Source: Phycisphaerae bacterium (lineage in GTDB: Bacteria; Planctomycetota; Phycisphaerae; UBA1845). Taken from it: DNA of 37,900 nucleotides. The DNA lies in assembly GCA_029260055.1 (NCBI GenBank), contig JAJDDX010000490.1:1-37900 (forward strand). The letters are read 5' to 3'. A program made the position numbers and the translations under genes. This document shows positions 15,910 through 24,746 of the stretch, in pieces (position 1 is the first letter of the stretch; every line of letters starts with the position of its first letter). Below the pieces are notes generated by a model. That model worked only from the letters and a program-made list of their open reading frames with translations. It was not told the origin of the DNA and made no database searches.

Positions 15910-18387
15910 CTAGGGCGTCTGCTCGCGCGGCTCGGCTTGCTTGACGTAACGATCGAGCCACTCCGTCATTTCCCAGGCCATGTGCATGACAGACTCGCGG
16001 GCGCGATAGCCGTGGCTCTCGTGCGGCAGCATGACGAGCCGCGCCGTGGCACCATGACCCTTGAGTGCGTTATAGAACCGCTTGGACTGAATCGGGAACG
16101 TGCCGGAGTTGCTGTCAGCCTCACCGTGGATCAGCAGAATCGGCTCATTGACCTTGTCCGCGTGCGTAAAGGGCGACATCGTAAAGTATATCTCGGGCGC
16201 TTCCCAGAAGGTGCGCTCCTCCGACTGAAAGCCGAAAGGCGTCAGCGTCCTGTTGTACGCCCCGCTTCGCGCTATCCCTGCACTGAACAGATCACAGTGC
16301 GCAAGCAGGTTCGCCGTCATGAACGCGCCGTAGGAATGTCCGCCGATGGCCACCCGATCTCGATCCGCCACGCCGCGACGAACCGCCTCATCCACAGCCG
16401 CTTTCGCTCCCGCGACGAGTTGGTCGACGTACGTGTCGTTCGGTTCCACGTCGCCCTCGCCGACGATCGGAAGTGTCGGATCATCAAGGACCGCAAAGCC
16501 ATGGACCAGCCAGAGTAGCGGGGAATGTGAACTCGTTCGCACGAAGCGATACGGTGAGTGGGTCACCTGGCCGGCGGCATCGGCACTTTTGAACTCCTGC
16601 GGATACGCCCAGACGATCAGCGGCCATGGCCCGTCCTCCGGCTTCTTGCCCGGCGGAAGATAGATCGTAGCCGTAAGCTGCACGCCGTCGGCCCGCTCGT
16701 ACCGAATCTGCTCCTTATAGACATCGCGAAGCTGCGGCGTCGGATGCGGAAAGTCGGTTAGAGCACGCAGGTCGCCGCGGGCGACTTTGCGAAGGTAGTA
16801 GTTGGCCGGCTCGGAGACGGACTCGCGCCGCGTCAGGATCGTCAGGTTCTCCGCATCAATCAGGTCGACCGGGTATTCGTAATACGGAGCCTCCGATCGC
16901 CAAAGCCGCTCGCTCTTCTTGGATCGAAGATCGAGCCGGTCCAGGAACGGACGGTCGCCCTCCTCCGAGGCGCCGCGACCGGTCAGAAAGGCGGTCCTGC
17001 CGTCGTCGACCGTCAGGATCACCGACGTGCCGTTCGGCGTTTCGGTACGGACCGGTCGGCCGGGGTCGTTGTAGCGATCCTCGAAAGAGCGATCGAACAA
17101 AAGCGTCGGCTCCGAACCGGGTGTGGAGGGATCGACGATCCACGTCCGCGATTTTCGGTTCTTCCACCACCATTCCGACACGACGGCGAGCTTCTCGTGT
17201 CCCCACGTGATGCCGCCGTAGCGCAAGCCCAGCGAGACGAGCGCGACCTGGTCGCCGGTAAACGGCTCCTTCAGTGTGTACACACGGTCGCGCACCTCGG
17301 CCTCCGCGTTCGGGTCGCCGCCGTCCTGCGCCTCGGTCCAGTGGACCGTGGCCGGCACGTCGGCCCGCCAGCCGATGGAACGCGGGCCCATCGCCACCGC
17401 ACCAAACCCGATCGGAATCTCCTCCGCTAAGGGCAGGTCAGCCACCAAACGAACGACCTTGCCCGACAGGTCGGCGATCTCGACCCGCTTCGGAAAGCGA
17501 CCCATCGGAACCAAGTAGGAGTAAGGCCTGTGGATCGTCTCGAGCAGGATGTACTTGCCGTTCGGCGACGGATCGGCCCGCACGATCATGCCGTCCGATC
17601 CGATCGGCGTCACAGTACCGTCCAGTGCCACCTTGACGACCCTGCAAGTCAAGTAGTGATCGAGCACCGCCTTGTCGTGTGGACTCTTCAGGAGGTCTTG
17701 ATAAGTACGGACGGGCGCCGTCTTGCCGATATTCTCCTGGACCGTAGGTCCGCTCGGAACCTGCGACTCCTGCGGAACCGCGCCGCGATCCTTGGGCACC
17801 AAGCGGCAAATCAGCGTCTTGCTGTCCGATACCCACGAGTACATTCCACCATACGCAGCCATGACCCGCGCGGGCGTCAGGCGCCTCGCCGCGCCGGTTG
17901 CCACGTCCGCCACCCACAGCTCGATGCCGTCGTCACGTGCGTTGGCGAACGCGATCTTCTTCCCGTCCGGCGACCATCGGACACTGCCGATCTGCGCGCC
18001 GGCTGGGATACCTGTAATCGGGCGTTCCTTCAGGTCTGATACCCGTCTGAGGGTAAGGCCGTTCAAGTAGCGCACGCGGCTGCGACCGTTGGTGCGCGGG
18101 TTGATCCTCATCCCGGCAAGACGAAGTTCGGGCTGGGATACCTCCAGAATGGGCGGCATATTGGGGCGATGCATGAGTACCATCCACTCACGATGAGGCC
18201 CCATGCTGACACCCGGCGTCGGCGGTGCGTCGATCAGCCCGGCGATAGCCGCAGGAGGCATCTCGTACGTTTGGTCGTCACCGGCCAGAGCCGGACTCGC
18301 CAGGGCATAGACGAAGCCGATGAGCACCAACATGCATGGGACGCTGAAAAGGCGCCGCCTGCCCGGGAGTGAGGATACGAATGCCAC
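15910..18387 (-). CDS. Secreted S9 family peptidase, chloroplast glutamyl endopeptidase (S9D)-like
   Basis: The 825-residue protein starts at GTG with a perfect AGGAGG eight bases upstream. A signal peptide (RRRLFSVPCMLVLIGFVYALASPALA, cut near ALA-GDD) sends it out of the cytoplasm. The mature N terminus, with LIDAPPTPGVSMGPHREWMV and LAGMRINPRTNGRSR, resembles plant and bacterial glutamyl endopeptidases of family S9D; a beta-propeller follows. The C-terminal alpha/beta-hydrolase holds the triad Ser685 (GGHSYGAF), Asp758 (HGEADSNSG) and His792 (HESHGYRA). It should cut peptides after acidic residues, if the family preference holds. It lies 85 bp downstream of the S9A gene on the same strand. 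Catalytic residues complete; S9D assignment fairly sure. Confidence 0.88.
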   Translation of the reverse strand: MAFVSSLPGRRRLFSVPCMLVLIGFVYALASPALAGDDQTYEMPPAAIAGLIDAPPTPGVSMGPHREWMVLMHRPNMPPILEVSQPELRLAGMRINPRTNGRSRVRYLNGLTLRRVSDLKERPITGIPAGAQIGSVRWSPDGKKIAFANARDDGIELWVADVATGAARRLTPARVMAAYGGMYSWVSDSKTLICRLVPKDRGAVPQESQVPSGPTVQENIGKTAPVRTYQDLLKSPHDKAVLDHYLTCRVVKVALDGTVTPIGSDGMIVRADPSPNGKYILLETIHRPYSYLVPMGRFPKRVEIADLSGKVVRLVADLPLAEEIPIGFGAVAMGPRSIGWRADVPATVHWTEAQDGGDPNAEAEVRDRVYTLKEPFTGDQVALVSLGLRYGGITWGHEKLAVVSEWWWKNRKSRTWIVDPSTPGSEPTLLFDRSFEDRYNDPGRPVRTETPNGTSVILTVDDGRTAFLTGRGASEEGDRPFLDRLDLRSKKSERLWRSEAPYYEYPVDLIDAENLTILTRRESVSEPANYYLRKVARGDLRALTDFPHPTPQLRDVYKEQIRYERADGVQLTATIYLPPGKKPEDGPWPLIVWAYPQEFKSADAAGQVTHSPYRFVRTSSHSPLLWLVHGFAVLDDPTLPIVGEGDVEPNDTYVDQLVAGAKAAVDEAVRRGVADRDRVAIGGHSYGAFMTANLLAHCDLFSAGIARSGAYNRTLTPFGFQSEERTFWEAPEIYFTMSPFTHADKVNEPILLIHGEADSNSGTFPIQSKRFYNALKGHGATARLVMLPHESHGYRARESVMHMAWEMTEWLDRYVKQAEPREQTP

Positions 18388-18395
18388 GGTGTCTG

Positions 18396-18401
18396 CCTCC
18401 T
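18396..18401 (-). promoter_or_regulatory. Consensus Shine-Dalgarno fixing a GTG start
   Basis: The minus strand reads AGGAGG here, 8 bases before GTG at 18387. No ATG lies nearby in frame before the signal peptide, so this motif settles the start. Confidence 0.75.
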
Positions 18402-18452
18402 GTTTGAACCGCCACGAATCAGACCTTACAAGACCACAATCGCGCGTTGCAT

Positions 18453-18469
18453 CGGCGCCTCCTGCGCCG
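18453..18469 (-). terminator. Small hairpin after the prolyl oligopeptidase gene
   Basis: CGGCGC and GCGCCG pair across a 5-base loop just beyond the S9A stop codon. There is no U-run, so it may attenuate or stabilise the RNA rather than end it. Confidence 0.3.
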
Positions 18470-18472
18470 GGA

Positions 18473-20626
18473 TCACTTCTTCACGGGCCGGTACTTGACC
18501 CCCAGGTGATAAAGGATGAACGCATCAACGTCCACCGCTTGGGCTATCTGCTCGGTGAGCGGCGTGCCGCCGCCATGACCGGTATCGTCACTCGTGCGCA
18601 GAAGCACGGTCCCGGACCAGTTCTGCGCCGCCTGCATCTTCGCCGTCATCTTCCGCGATTGCATTGGGTCAACGCGCGGGTCATTGGCCCCGGTCAGAAA
18701 AAGCGTCGGGGGATACTGCGTGCCGTCCTTCACATTGTGGAACGGCGAGTAGGCATACAGCGCCTTGAAGTGGTCGCGGTCCGTGACGGTCCCGAACTCC
18801 GGAATGTTGAAGGCACCGTTCGGCGAAAGCTCGACGCGGAGCATGTCGTAAATGCCGACATACGATACGACGGCCTTGACGAGCGTCGGCTGTTGAACCA
18901 GCGTCGCCCCCATGAGCAGTCCGCCGTTGCTGCCGCCGATGATCGCGAGCTTGTTCGATGAAGTATATCCCCGATCGATCATGTGCCGAAGCACAGCCGC
19001 AAAGTCGTCAAAGACGTTCTGCTTGCGCGTCAGGTTTCCCTCTCGGTGCCATTTCTCGCCGTACTCGCCGCCGCCCCGAAGGTTCGCCACCGCATAGATC
19101 ACACCCTGATCCAGCAGCACGCGGCTGCTCGAGCGGAACCGCGGCGCCAGGCTCACCCCGTAGCCGCCGTAGCCCGACACCACGCACGGGTTCGAGCCGT
19201 CCAACTTGACACCCTTGGGAATGATGATGTTGACGGGCACCTTCGTGCCGTCTTTGGACGTGGCGAATTCACGCACGACCGTCACGTCACTGAAGTCCAC
19301 CGGGGACTCGGTCGCGAGTGAGGTCTTGCTCGTGACGCCCGACTTCGCATCGAACTTGAAGTACGCCGGCGGGGAAACGAAGGAGCTGTTAGAAAAAAGT
19401 ACGTCGTCGCCTTCGAGCGGCGTCACGCCGCCGACCGAAGACACGGAAAGCTGCGCCGGCGCCGCTACCTTCTTTCCACTGTGATCGAACACCCGGATCT
19501 CGGACGGTCCGCCCAGTTGATACTCGACGTAGATCCGCGTGTCCGTCGAAACGATCGACGGCGATTCCATGAAGCTCGTCACGATCGTATCACCGCACTC
19601 CGGCACGATCGTCTCGCCCTTGCTCACGTCGAGCGTCGGAATCGTGACGCGCAGCAGCCTGCCCCGCGGAGCCTGCTTGCGCGTCAGCACGAACAGATCA
19701 TCGCCCCCGCCGAACGTCGCCTGAATCGTCTGATCCCCAAAGCGGCTGAACTGCTGCCATGTACCGTCGGTCGACCGCAGATGATGCGAGAACTCGCCGC
19801 CGTCACCGTCCTGCACGCTCGCGAGCAAGCGTCCGGTGCGCTGATCCAATTCCAACTGGATTTCCGCGATGCGCGGGAAGTTCTTGCCTATCTCGTAACG
19901 GTCCAGATCGGTCGCCGTGCCGAGGGCATGGAAGTAAAGCTGCTGGTAGAAGTTGCTGTCGACCTCGCTGCGCTCGTTGCCGCGAGGGTACCGCGTGTAA
20001 TAGAAGCCAGAGCCGTCGGGCAACCAGGCGAGGTCGCCGCCCGCGGTGCCGCCGTTGACGCGCGGGATGACCTCGTGGACCTGCTTGCCCGTCGCCACCT
20101 CGTAGATATGCACATCGCCCGACTCGCTTCCGCCCTCGGAAAGGGACACCGCGACGAGCTTGCCGTCCGGCGACGGAATGTACCAGTCGATCGACGTACC
20201 GTGGCTCTCATCGAGCACGTTCGGGTCGACGAGCACGCGCGCCGACGAAGCCGCGTCAGCCGACGCCATGACGACGAGGAACGATTGCTGTTTCGGCGGC
20301 TGCCGTTTGATGGCGAAGAGCTGTCCGCCATGATAGGAAAGGCCGCCGTACCGCACCGTCTTGGCCGCGAGGATTTCGGTCACGCGCTCACGAATCTCCT
20401 CAACGTAAGGAAGCTTGGTCAGTGCCCGTCGGGCATACGCATTTTGCGCGTCGCTCCAGGCACGCACGTATGGGTCGCGGGAATCTTCGAGCCAACGAAA
20501 GTCGTCCGTCACCGCAACCCCGTGGTAATTGTCAACCACCGGAATCTTCTTCGCTTTCGGCACGTCGTCGGCTGCAACCAGTGCGGTCAGGCCGAGGATC
20601 GCGGCGATGGATACCCGAATAGTCAT
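18473..20626 (-). CDS. Secreted prolyl oligopeptidase (family S9A)
   Basis: The 717-residue protein begins with a short signal peptide (IRVSIAAILGLTALVAADD) and then the S9A N terminus: VVDNYHGVAVTDDFRWLED, followed by a seven-bladed propeller. The catalytic domain has SGYGGYGVSLAPRF, RGGGEYGEKWHREG and the triad Ser566 (GGSNGG), Asp649 (GANDPRVDP) and His684 (DDTGHGGG). It cleaves short peptides after proline and is probably periplasmic. A GGGAGGA Shine-Dalgarno precedes the ATG. It reads away from the ABC operon across a 323-bp divergent gap and is followed by the S9D gene, so the two may share a transcript. Length and residues are typical. Confidence 0.95.
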   Translation of the reverse strand: MTIRVSIAAILGLTALVAADDVPKAKKIPVVDNYHGVAVTDDFRWLEDSRDPYVRAWSDAQNAYARRALTKLPYVEEIRERVTEILAAKTVRYGGLSYHGGQLFAIKRQPPKQQSFLVVMASADAASSARVLVDPNVLDESHGTSIDWYIPSPDGKLVAVSLSEGGSESGDVHIYEVATGKQVHEVIPRVNGGTAGGDLAWLPDGSGFYYTRYPRGNERSEVDSNFYQQLYFHALGTATDLDRYEIGKNFPRIAEIQLELDQRTGRLLASVQDGDGGEFSHHLRSTDGTWQQFSRFGDQTIQATFGGGDDLFVLTRKQAPRGRLLRVTIPTLDVSKGETIVPECGDTIVTSFMESPSIVSTDTRIYVEYQLGGPSEIRVFDHSGKKVAAPAQLSVSSVGGVTPLEGDDVLFSNSSFVSPPAYFKFDAKSGVTSKTSLATESPVDFSDVTVVREFATSKDGTKVPVNIIIPKGVKLDGSNPCVVSGYGGYGVSLAPRFRSSSRVLLDQGVIYAVANLRGGGEYGEKWHREGNLTRKQNVFDDFAAVLRHMIDRGYTSSNKLAIIGGSNGGLLMGATLVQQPTLVKAVVSYVGIYDMLRVELSPNGAFNIPEFGTVTDRDHFKALYAYSPFHNVKDGTQYPPTLFLTGANDPRVDPMQSRKMTAKMQAAQNWSGTVLLRTSDDTGHGGGTPLTEQIAQAVDVDAFILYHLGVKYRPVKK

Positions 20627-20949
20627 CGTGGATTCCTCCCTCTATTGACGCCCGCGCGCCACGGAATGTCTTGTCAGCACCGTGCCCCAGCGAGTCGCGA
20701 GCTTTCGAATTGTCCGATCGCCCCGCCGCGTGGTCTCCGGCCCAAGGTGCAAGGATACTCGTTGCAGCCCATCGACGGAAGCTGTTTCGGCAGTTGCGCC
20801 GGCCACAGCCGGTATCCTTCTCACTGGCCTAATCCAAGATAAGTTGGTATCAAGCCGCATGGCCTTTCTGCTGCAGCCTGGAAAGAGCGAGACAGGTATG
20901 GACAGTATGTGTCACGAATAAACGCGCCGAGCCCTGGAATACGTATCCG
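20627..20949. other. Divergent intergenic region (S9A peptidase / ABC operon)
   Basis: These 323 bases must hold the promoters for both directions. I found no convincing -35/-10 pair on either strand and no operator-like palindrome. No coding frame with family resemblance is seen. Confidence 0.5.
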
Positions 20950-21870
20950 TTGAACGCTTTCAGTTGTAAAAACCTGTCGAAGCACTACGGCCGCATCACC
21001 GCACTGCGCGAGGTCTCGCTTTCGGTCGAGCCCGGCCTCGTCGGGCTGCTCGGACCCAACGGAGCGGGCAAGAGCACGCTGATCAGCGTACTGCTCGGGC
21101 AAACGCCGGGCACATCCGGACAAGCTTCGGTGCTCGAACTTGATGTCCGCAGGCAGCAAAGCAAGATCAGGCGCCGCGTCGGCTTCATGCCCGAGAACGA
21201 TTGCCTGATCCCCGGCCTGACCGGCACCGGTTACGTCTACTACACGGGCAAGCTGGCCGGCATGTCGCACGGCGACTCGATGCAGCGGACCCACGAAGTC
21301 CTCGACTACGTCGCGCTGGACGAAGCGCGGTACCGACCGGCCGAGCAGTACTCCGCGGGCATGAGGCAACGGCTGAAACTCGCTCAAGCCTTGGTTCACG
21401 ATCCCGATCTACTTTTCCTCGACGAACCAACCAACGGCATGGACCCCGACGGCCGCCGTACGATGCTCTCACTGATTACCGACCTCGGACGAGCCGGAGT
21501 CTCAGTCTTGCTCTCCAGTCACGTGCTCCCCGACGTGGAACGGGTGTGCGAGCGTGTCATCATCATGGGCGGAGGCGAGGTGCTGACCACCGGGCGCATC
21601 GACGAATTGAACGAGCCTCATCCCACGCTGTACGGCGTCGATTTCACGGGCGATGCCGCGGCGCTCACCACGCGGCTGGCTGAGCGCAAGGTGTCAATCC
21701 TCGAGCACACCGACGGCCGCCTGAACATCGAGCTTCCCGACGAAGGCGCCCAGGCCGCCGTCCTCGAAGCGGCGCGTGACGCGGGCGCGACCTTGCACGG
21801 GCTGCACCCCAAGCGCAGCTCACTCGAGGAGACGTTCCTGACGGCTTTGAAGAAGCAGGGGGCCGCATGA
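20950..21870 (+). CDS. ABC transporter ATP-binding protein 1 (ABC-2 type exporter)
   Basis: The 306-residue ATPase starts at TTG 20950; no ATG precedes the conserved FSCKNLSKHYG. Walker A is GPNGAGKST at residues 35-43, the signature is YSAGMRQRLKLAQ from 134, and Walker B is LLFLDEPTNGMDP with Asp158-Glu159. A Gln loop and the final SSHVLPD switch are present. The C-terminal ~90 residues form the extra domain of NatA/CcmA-type exporters. The stop overlaps the permease start (ATGA). Together with the next three genes it forms an ABC-2 export system; substrate unknown. Confidence 0.92.
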   Translation: MNAFSCKNLSKHYGRITALREVSLSVEPGLVGLLGPNGAGKSTLISVLLGQTPGTSGQASVLELDVRRQQSKIRRRVGFMPENDCLIPGLTGTGYVYYTGKLAGMSHGDSMQRTHEVLDYVALDEARYRPAEQYSAGMRQRLKLAQALVHDPDLLFLDEPTNGMDPDGRRTMLSLITDLGRAGVSVLLSSHVLPDVERVCERVIIMGGGEVLTTGRIDELNEPHPTLYGVDFTGDAAALTTRLAERKVSILEHTDGRLNIELPDEGAQAAVLEAARDAGATLHGLHPKRSSLEETFLTALKKQGAA

Positions 21871-22877
21871 GTACGGACCCGGCAAACACGGCCCACCGCT
21901 ATCGACGCTGGGATGGCGAACTCAGCCAGGGACGCTGGACGTGGCTTGCGATCGTCCTGACCGGAATTCGCCTCGCCTTCAAAGGCGTGAGGACGCGGGT
22001 GTTGATCATCGCTGCCTCGGGCGTCGTCCTGGGCGGCAGCATCGTGCTCTACCTCTTCTCGCTGCTCGAGGTGCTCGCCGGCACCCGGGAAGCCGCCGCC
22101 ATCCTGGAGTTCGTAAAGGGGCTCCTCCAAGTCGATCTGAGTGACGTCACACGGATCGGAGAGTTTCGTGAGATCCTCTGGCGCATCCTGTTCCTGCTGA
22201 TCATCAAGATCCAGATGTTCTGGGTGCTGCTGATCGTGGCAGCCGTCGGTCCGGGGCTGATCGCCAACGATCTGAAGCACCGCGCGCTGCCGATCTACTT
22301 CGCCAAACCGGTGACACCGCTGACCTACCTTGCTGGGAAGTGGTTGGTCGTCGCTACGTTCGTCGCGACGATCATGCTGATTCCGAACTTGCTCACGCTG
22401 ACCATCGGCGTGGGTGTCAGCGGCGGACTGCATACGTGGGGGCAAACGCTCGGACTAGGAGCCGACTTGTTCGTCTCCGGACTGATTGTGTGCACGGTGG
22501 CCAGTGCGATCATCATGGCACTGTCGAGCATGACGTCGGATCATCGCTATGTCACGGTCGCCTGGCTGGCGGTTTGCCTGCTGCCCACCATTGCACAGGG
22601 TATCGTAAACGACGTATTGCCTGCCGAATCGACCACCGGTTGGCTGGGGTGCATCTCGCTGAGAGACAATGCGGTGGTGGTTACCGATTGGCTGTTCTCG
22701 ACGCGCGAAGCACTCGAGGCGTCGTCACTACCGGCCGACGCTTTCACGGACGCACTCGTGAGTCCCGTTAAAATGGTCAACGCCGCGGTCGTGCTTACCG
22801 CGTGGACTGTCGCCGGCCTTCTCGTGAGCTACCGGCGCATCGTGACCTTCTCCAGATCGGCTGCGAACATAGGTTGA
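21867..22877 (+). CDS. ABC-2 type transporter permease 1
   Basis: The 336-residue membrane protein overlaps the ATPase stop by ATGA. About six membrane helices can be seen: near residues 45-70, 106-130, 158-182, 198-220, 228-245 and 308-328. The GPGLIANDLKHRALPIYF segment after helix 2, followed by YLAGKW, is the ABC-2 permease hallmark for coupling to the ATPase. An extended loop between helices 1 and 2 and a 60-residue loop between 5 and 6 are probably outside. Two bases separate it from the second ATPase. It should form the pore with the second permease; cargo cannot be predicted. Confidence 0.88.
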   Translation: MSTDPANTAHRYRRWDGELSQGRWTWLAIVLTGIRLAFKGVRTRVLIIAASGVVLGGSIVLYLFSLLEVLAGTREAAAILEFVKGLLQVDLSDVTRIGEFREILWRILFLLIIKIQMFWVLLIVAAVGPGLIANDLKHRALPIYFAKPVTPLTYLAGKWLVVATFVATIMLIPNLLTLTIGVGVSGGLHTWGQTLGLGADLFVSGLIVCTVASAIIMALSSMTSDHRYVTVAWLAVCLLPTIAQGIVNDVLPAESTTGWLGCISLRDNAVVVTDWLFSTREALEASSLPADAFTDALVSPVKMVNAAVVLTAWTVAGLLVSYRRIVTFSRSAANIG

Positions 22878-22879
22878 AT

Positions 22880-23821
22880 ATGTCCGTCATCGAACTCAAC
22901 AGCCTGTCGAAGTGGTACGGCGAGGTCATCGGCCTCAACAACGTCACCGCTACCATCGGCCGCGGCATCACCGGGCTCGTGGGGCCCAACGGCGCCGGCA
23001 AGAGCACGATGATGGGCCTCGCCATGGGCCAACTTCGACCGAGCAAGGGCAGCATCCGCGTCCTCGGTCAACGGGTTTGGAACAACCCGTCCGTCCTGTC
23101 GCGTCTGGGGTATTGCCCCGAGGGCGATCCCTTCTGGCCCAACGTGACCGGCCGTCAGTTCGTGACGTTCCTGGCCAAGGCGTCGGGTCTTTACGGGGCA
23201 AGCATGCGCGACGCTGTCGACGAGGTCGTCGCGCTGACCGGAATGAGCGACAACGCGAATCGGGCGATCAGCGGGTACTCCAAGGGCATGCGTCAGCGGA
23301 TCAAGATCGCACAGGCGCTAGTCCACAAGCCCGAGCTCCTGATCCTCGACGAGCCCATGACCGGGGCGGACCCGGTAGGACGACACGCGTTGGGCAACTT
23401 GTTCGCGACGTTGGCGGACCGGGGCGTGGACATTCTGGTTTCCAGTCACGTCCTTCACGAGGTCGAGGCGCTGACGAAGCAGATTCTGATGATCGACCAC
23501 GGGCAGATCGTAGCCCAGGGGAGCATCGCCACGGTTCGCCGAACGCTCGACAATCGTCCGCACGCCATCCGAGTCCGGGTCGATCGGCCGCGCCAACTGG
23601 CGGCACAGCTCGCCGAGTCGGAACTCGTTACGGGACTGCGCATCACCGCGCCCGACACACTCGTCATCGAGACCCTCGCGCCCGACGACATCTACAATCG
23701 CCTCCCGGATATGATGCTCGCGGCGAATCTAGCCGTCCACGAAATCGCCGGCGCGGATGAGAGCCTCGAAGCACTCTTCGGCTACCTGACCGAACGCACC
23801 GGACAAGGAGGCGGGCTGTAG
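22880..23821 (+). CDS. ABC transporter ATP-binding protein 2
   Basis: The frame is open from 22802 but ATG 22880, two bases after the permease stop, begins the typical N terminus (SVIELNSLSKWYGEVIGL), giving 313 residues. Walker A GPNGAGKST at 35-43, signature SGYSKGMRQRIKIAQ around 131-145, Walker B LLILDEPMTGADP with Asp157-Glu158, and SSHVLHEVE switch. It is a paralogue of the first ATPase in the operon. A two-base gap separates it from the second permease. The pair of distinct ATPases suggests a heteromeric exporter, or two exporters under one promoter. Confidence 0.92.
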   Translation: MSVIELNSLSKWYGEVIGLNNVTATIGRGITGLVGPNGAGKSTMMGLAMGQLRPSKGSIRVLGQRVWNNPSVLSRLGYCPEGDPFWPNVTGRQFVTFLAKASGLYGASMRDAVDEVVALTGMSDNANRAISGYSKGMRQRIKIAQALVHKPELLILDEPMTGADPVGRHALGNLFATLADRGVDILVSSHVLHEVEALTKQILMIDHGQIVAQGSIATVRRTLDNRPHAIRVRVDRPRQLAAQLAESELVTGLRITAPDTLVIETLAPDDIYNRLPDMMLAANLAVHEIAGADESLEALFGYLTERTGQGGGL

Positions 23822-23823
23822 CG

Positions 23824-24654
23824 ATGCGACCGATCACGGCACTATTCCTGTTCACGGTTCGCCAGATTCTCCTGAGTCGCAAGATCTGGCTGACGCTGCT
23901 CTTGCTGGTCGCACCCTGCGCTTTGCTTCTGGTCATTCGCAACTTCGGCCCTGAAATCAAGAAGCCCCACGTGCTCTGGGAGATGTACCATGTCATGAGC
24001 CAGTTCTTCTTCCTGATGGGACTTGTGCCTCTGGTCTGCATGGTACACGGCACGGCGCTTATCGGCGCCGAGGTGGAAGCGAGAACGATCGTCTACCTGA
24101 TCACGCGACGGATGCGCCGGAGCACCGTGCTGCTGGTGAAGTACGTCGCCACGGCCTTCGTCTTGGCAGTCTTGTGCGATCTCGCCATGCTCGGCCTGTA
24201 TCTTTGCGCCCTCGCCGGCCGAGGCCTGCCCGCGATGGTCGCCAACACCAAACTCGCCGAGTGGAACCCCGCCGGCGAACTGGGTTGCTACCTGGCGGTC
24301 GTCCCATTGGCGGTCATGGGCTTTCTGGCGATCTTCAGTCTGATCGGGCTACTCACCGCCCGACCACTCGGAACGTCCGTCGCCTATCTGGTGCTGGTCG
24401 AACTCATCCTCAGCAACATCCCCGTCCGCGCGAGAGTCTTCAGCCTCATGCACCAACTGCGGGTGACGATGGTCGACGCAATCCCCGGCATTTCACGCCT
24501 CTACGAAGTACCGCGGGAGCTTCACGAAGAGCTCTACGGCGGCGGCGTGTCTGCGCTGCCGGAACTCTTCGGGGTCGTCGCCGTCGCCCTCGCGCTGTCC
24601 TGCGTGCTCATGACGATGCGCGAACTCGTCCCGACCAAGGTCGCCCGCGAGTAG
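23824..24654 (+). CDS. ABC-2 type transporter permease 2
   Basis: The 276-residue protein begins two bases after the second ATPase. Roughly six hydrophobic segments: ILLSRKIWLTLLLLVAPCAL, QFFFLMGLVPLVCMVHGTAL, YVATAFVLAVLCDLAMLGLY, CYLAVVPLAVMGFLAIFSLI, SVAYLVLVELILSNI and LFGVVAVALALSCVLMTM. The ALIGAEVEARTIVYLITR segment after the second helix is the ABC-2 coupling motif, weakly like that of permease 1. It closes the operon. A 92-bp convergent gap to the FG-GAP gene contains only a weak CGCCG/CGGCG hairpin (24704-24720). Confidence 0.86.
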   Translation: MRPITALFLFTVRQILLSRKIWLTLLLLVAPCALLLVIRNFGPEIKKPHVLWEMYHVMSQFFFLMGLVPLVCMVHGTALIGAEVEARTIVYLITRRMRRSTVLLVKYVATAFVLAVLCDLAMLGLYLCALAGRGLPAMVANTKLAEWNPAGELGCYLAVVPLAVMGFLAIFSLIGLLTARPLGTSVAYLVLVELILSNIPVRARVFSLMHQLRVTMVDAIPGISRLYEVPRELHEELYGGGVSALPELFGVVAVALALSCVLMTMRELVPTKVARE

Positions 24655-24746
24655 CAACCGCACCACTTTCGTTCGAGCCTCGGGATCGCGTCCCTCGCCG
24701 TTTCGCCGCTCAAACCGGCGTCAACGGCCATATGGGGCGTACAACC

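Noticed and set aside
19481-20842. 453-codon + strand frame over the prolyl oligopeptidase
   Set aside because: Antisense to a full-length enzyme with complete triad; basic, low-motif translation typical of a shadow.
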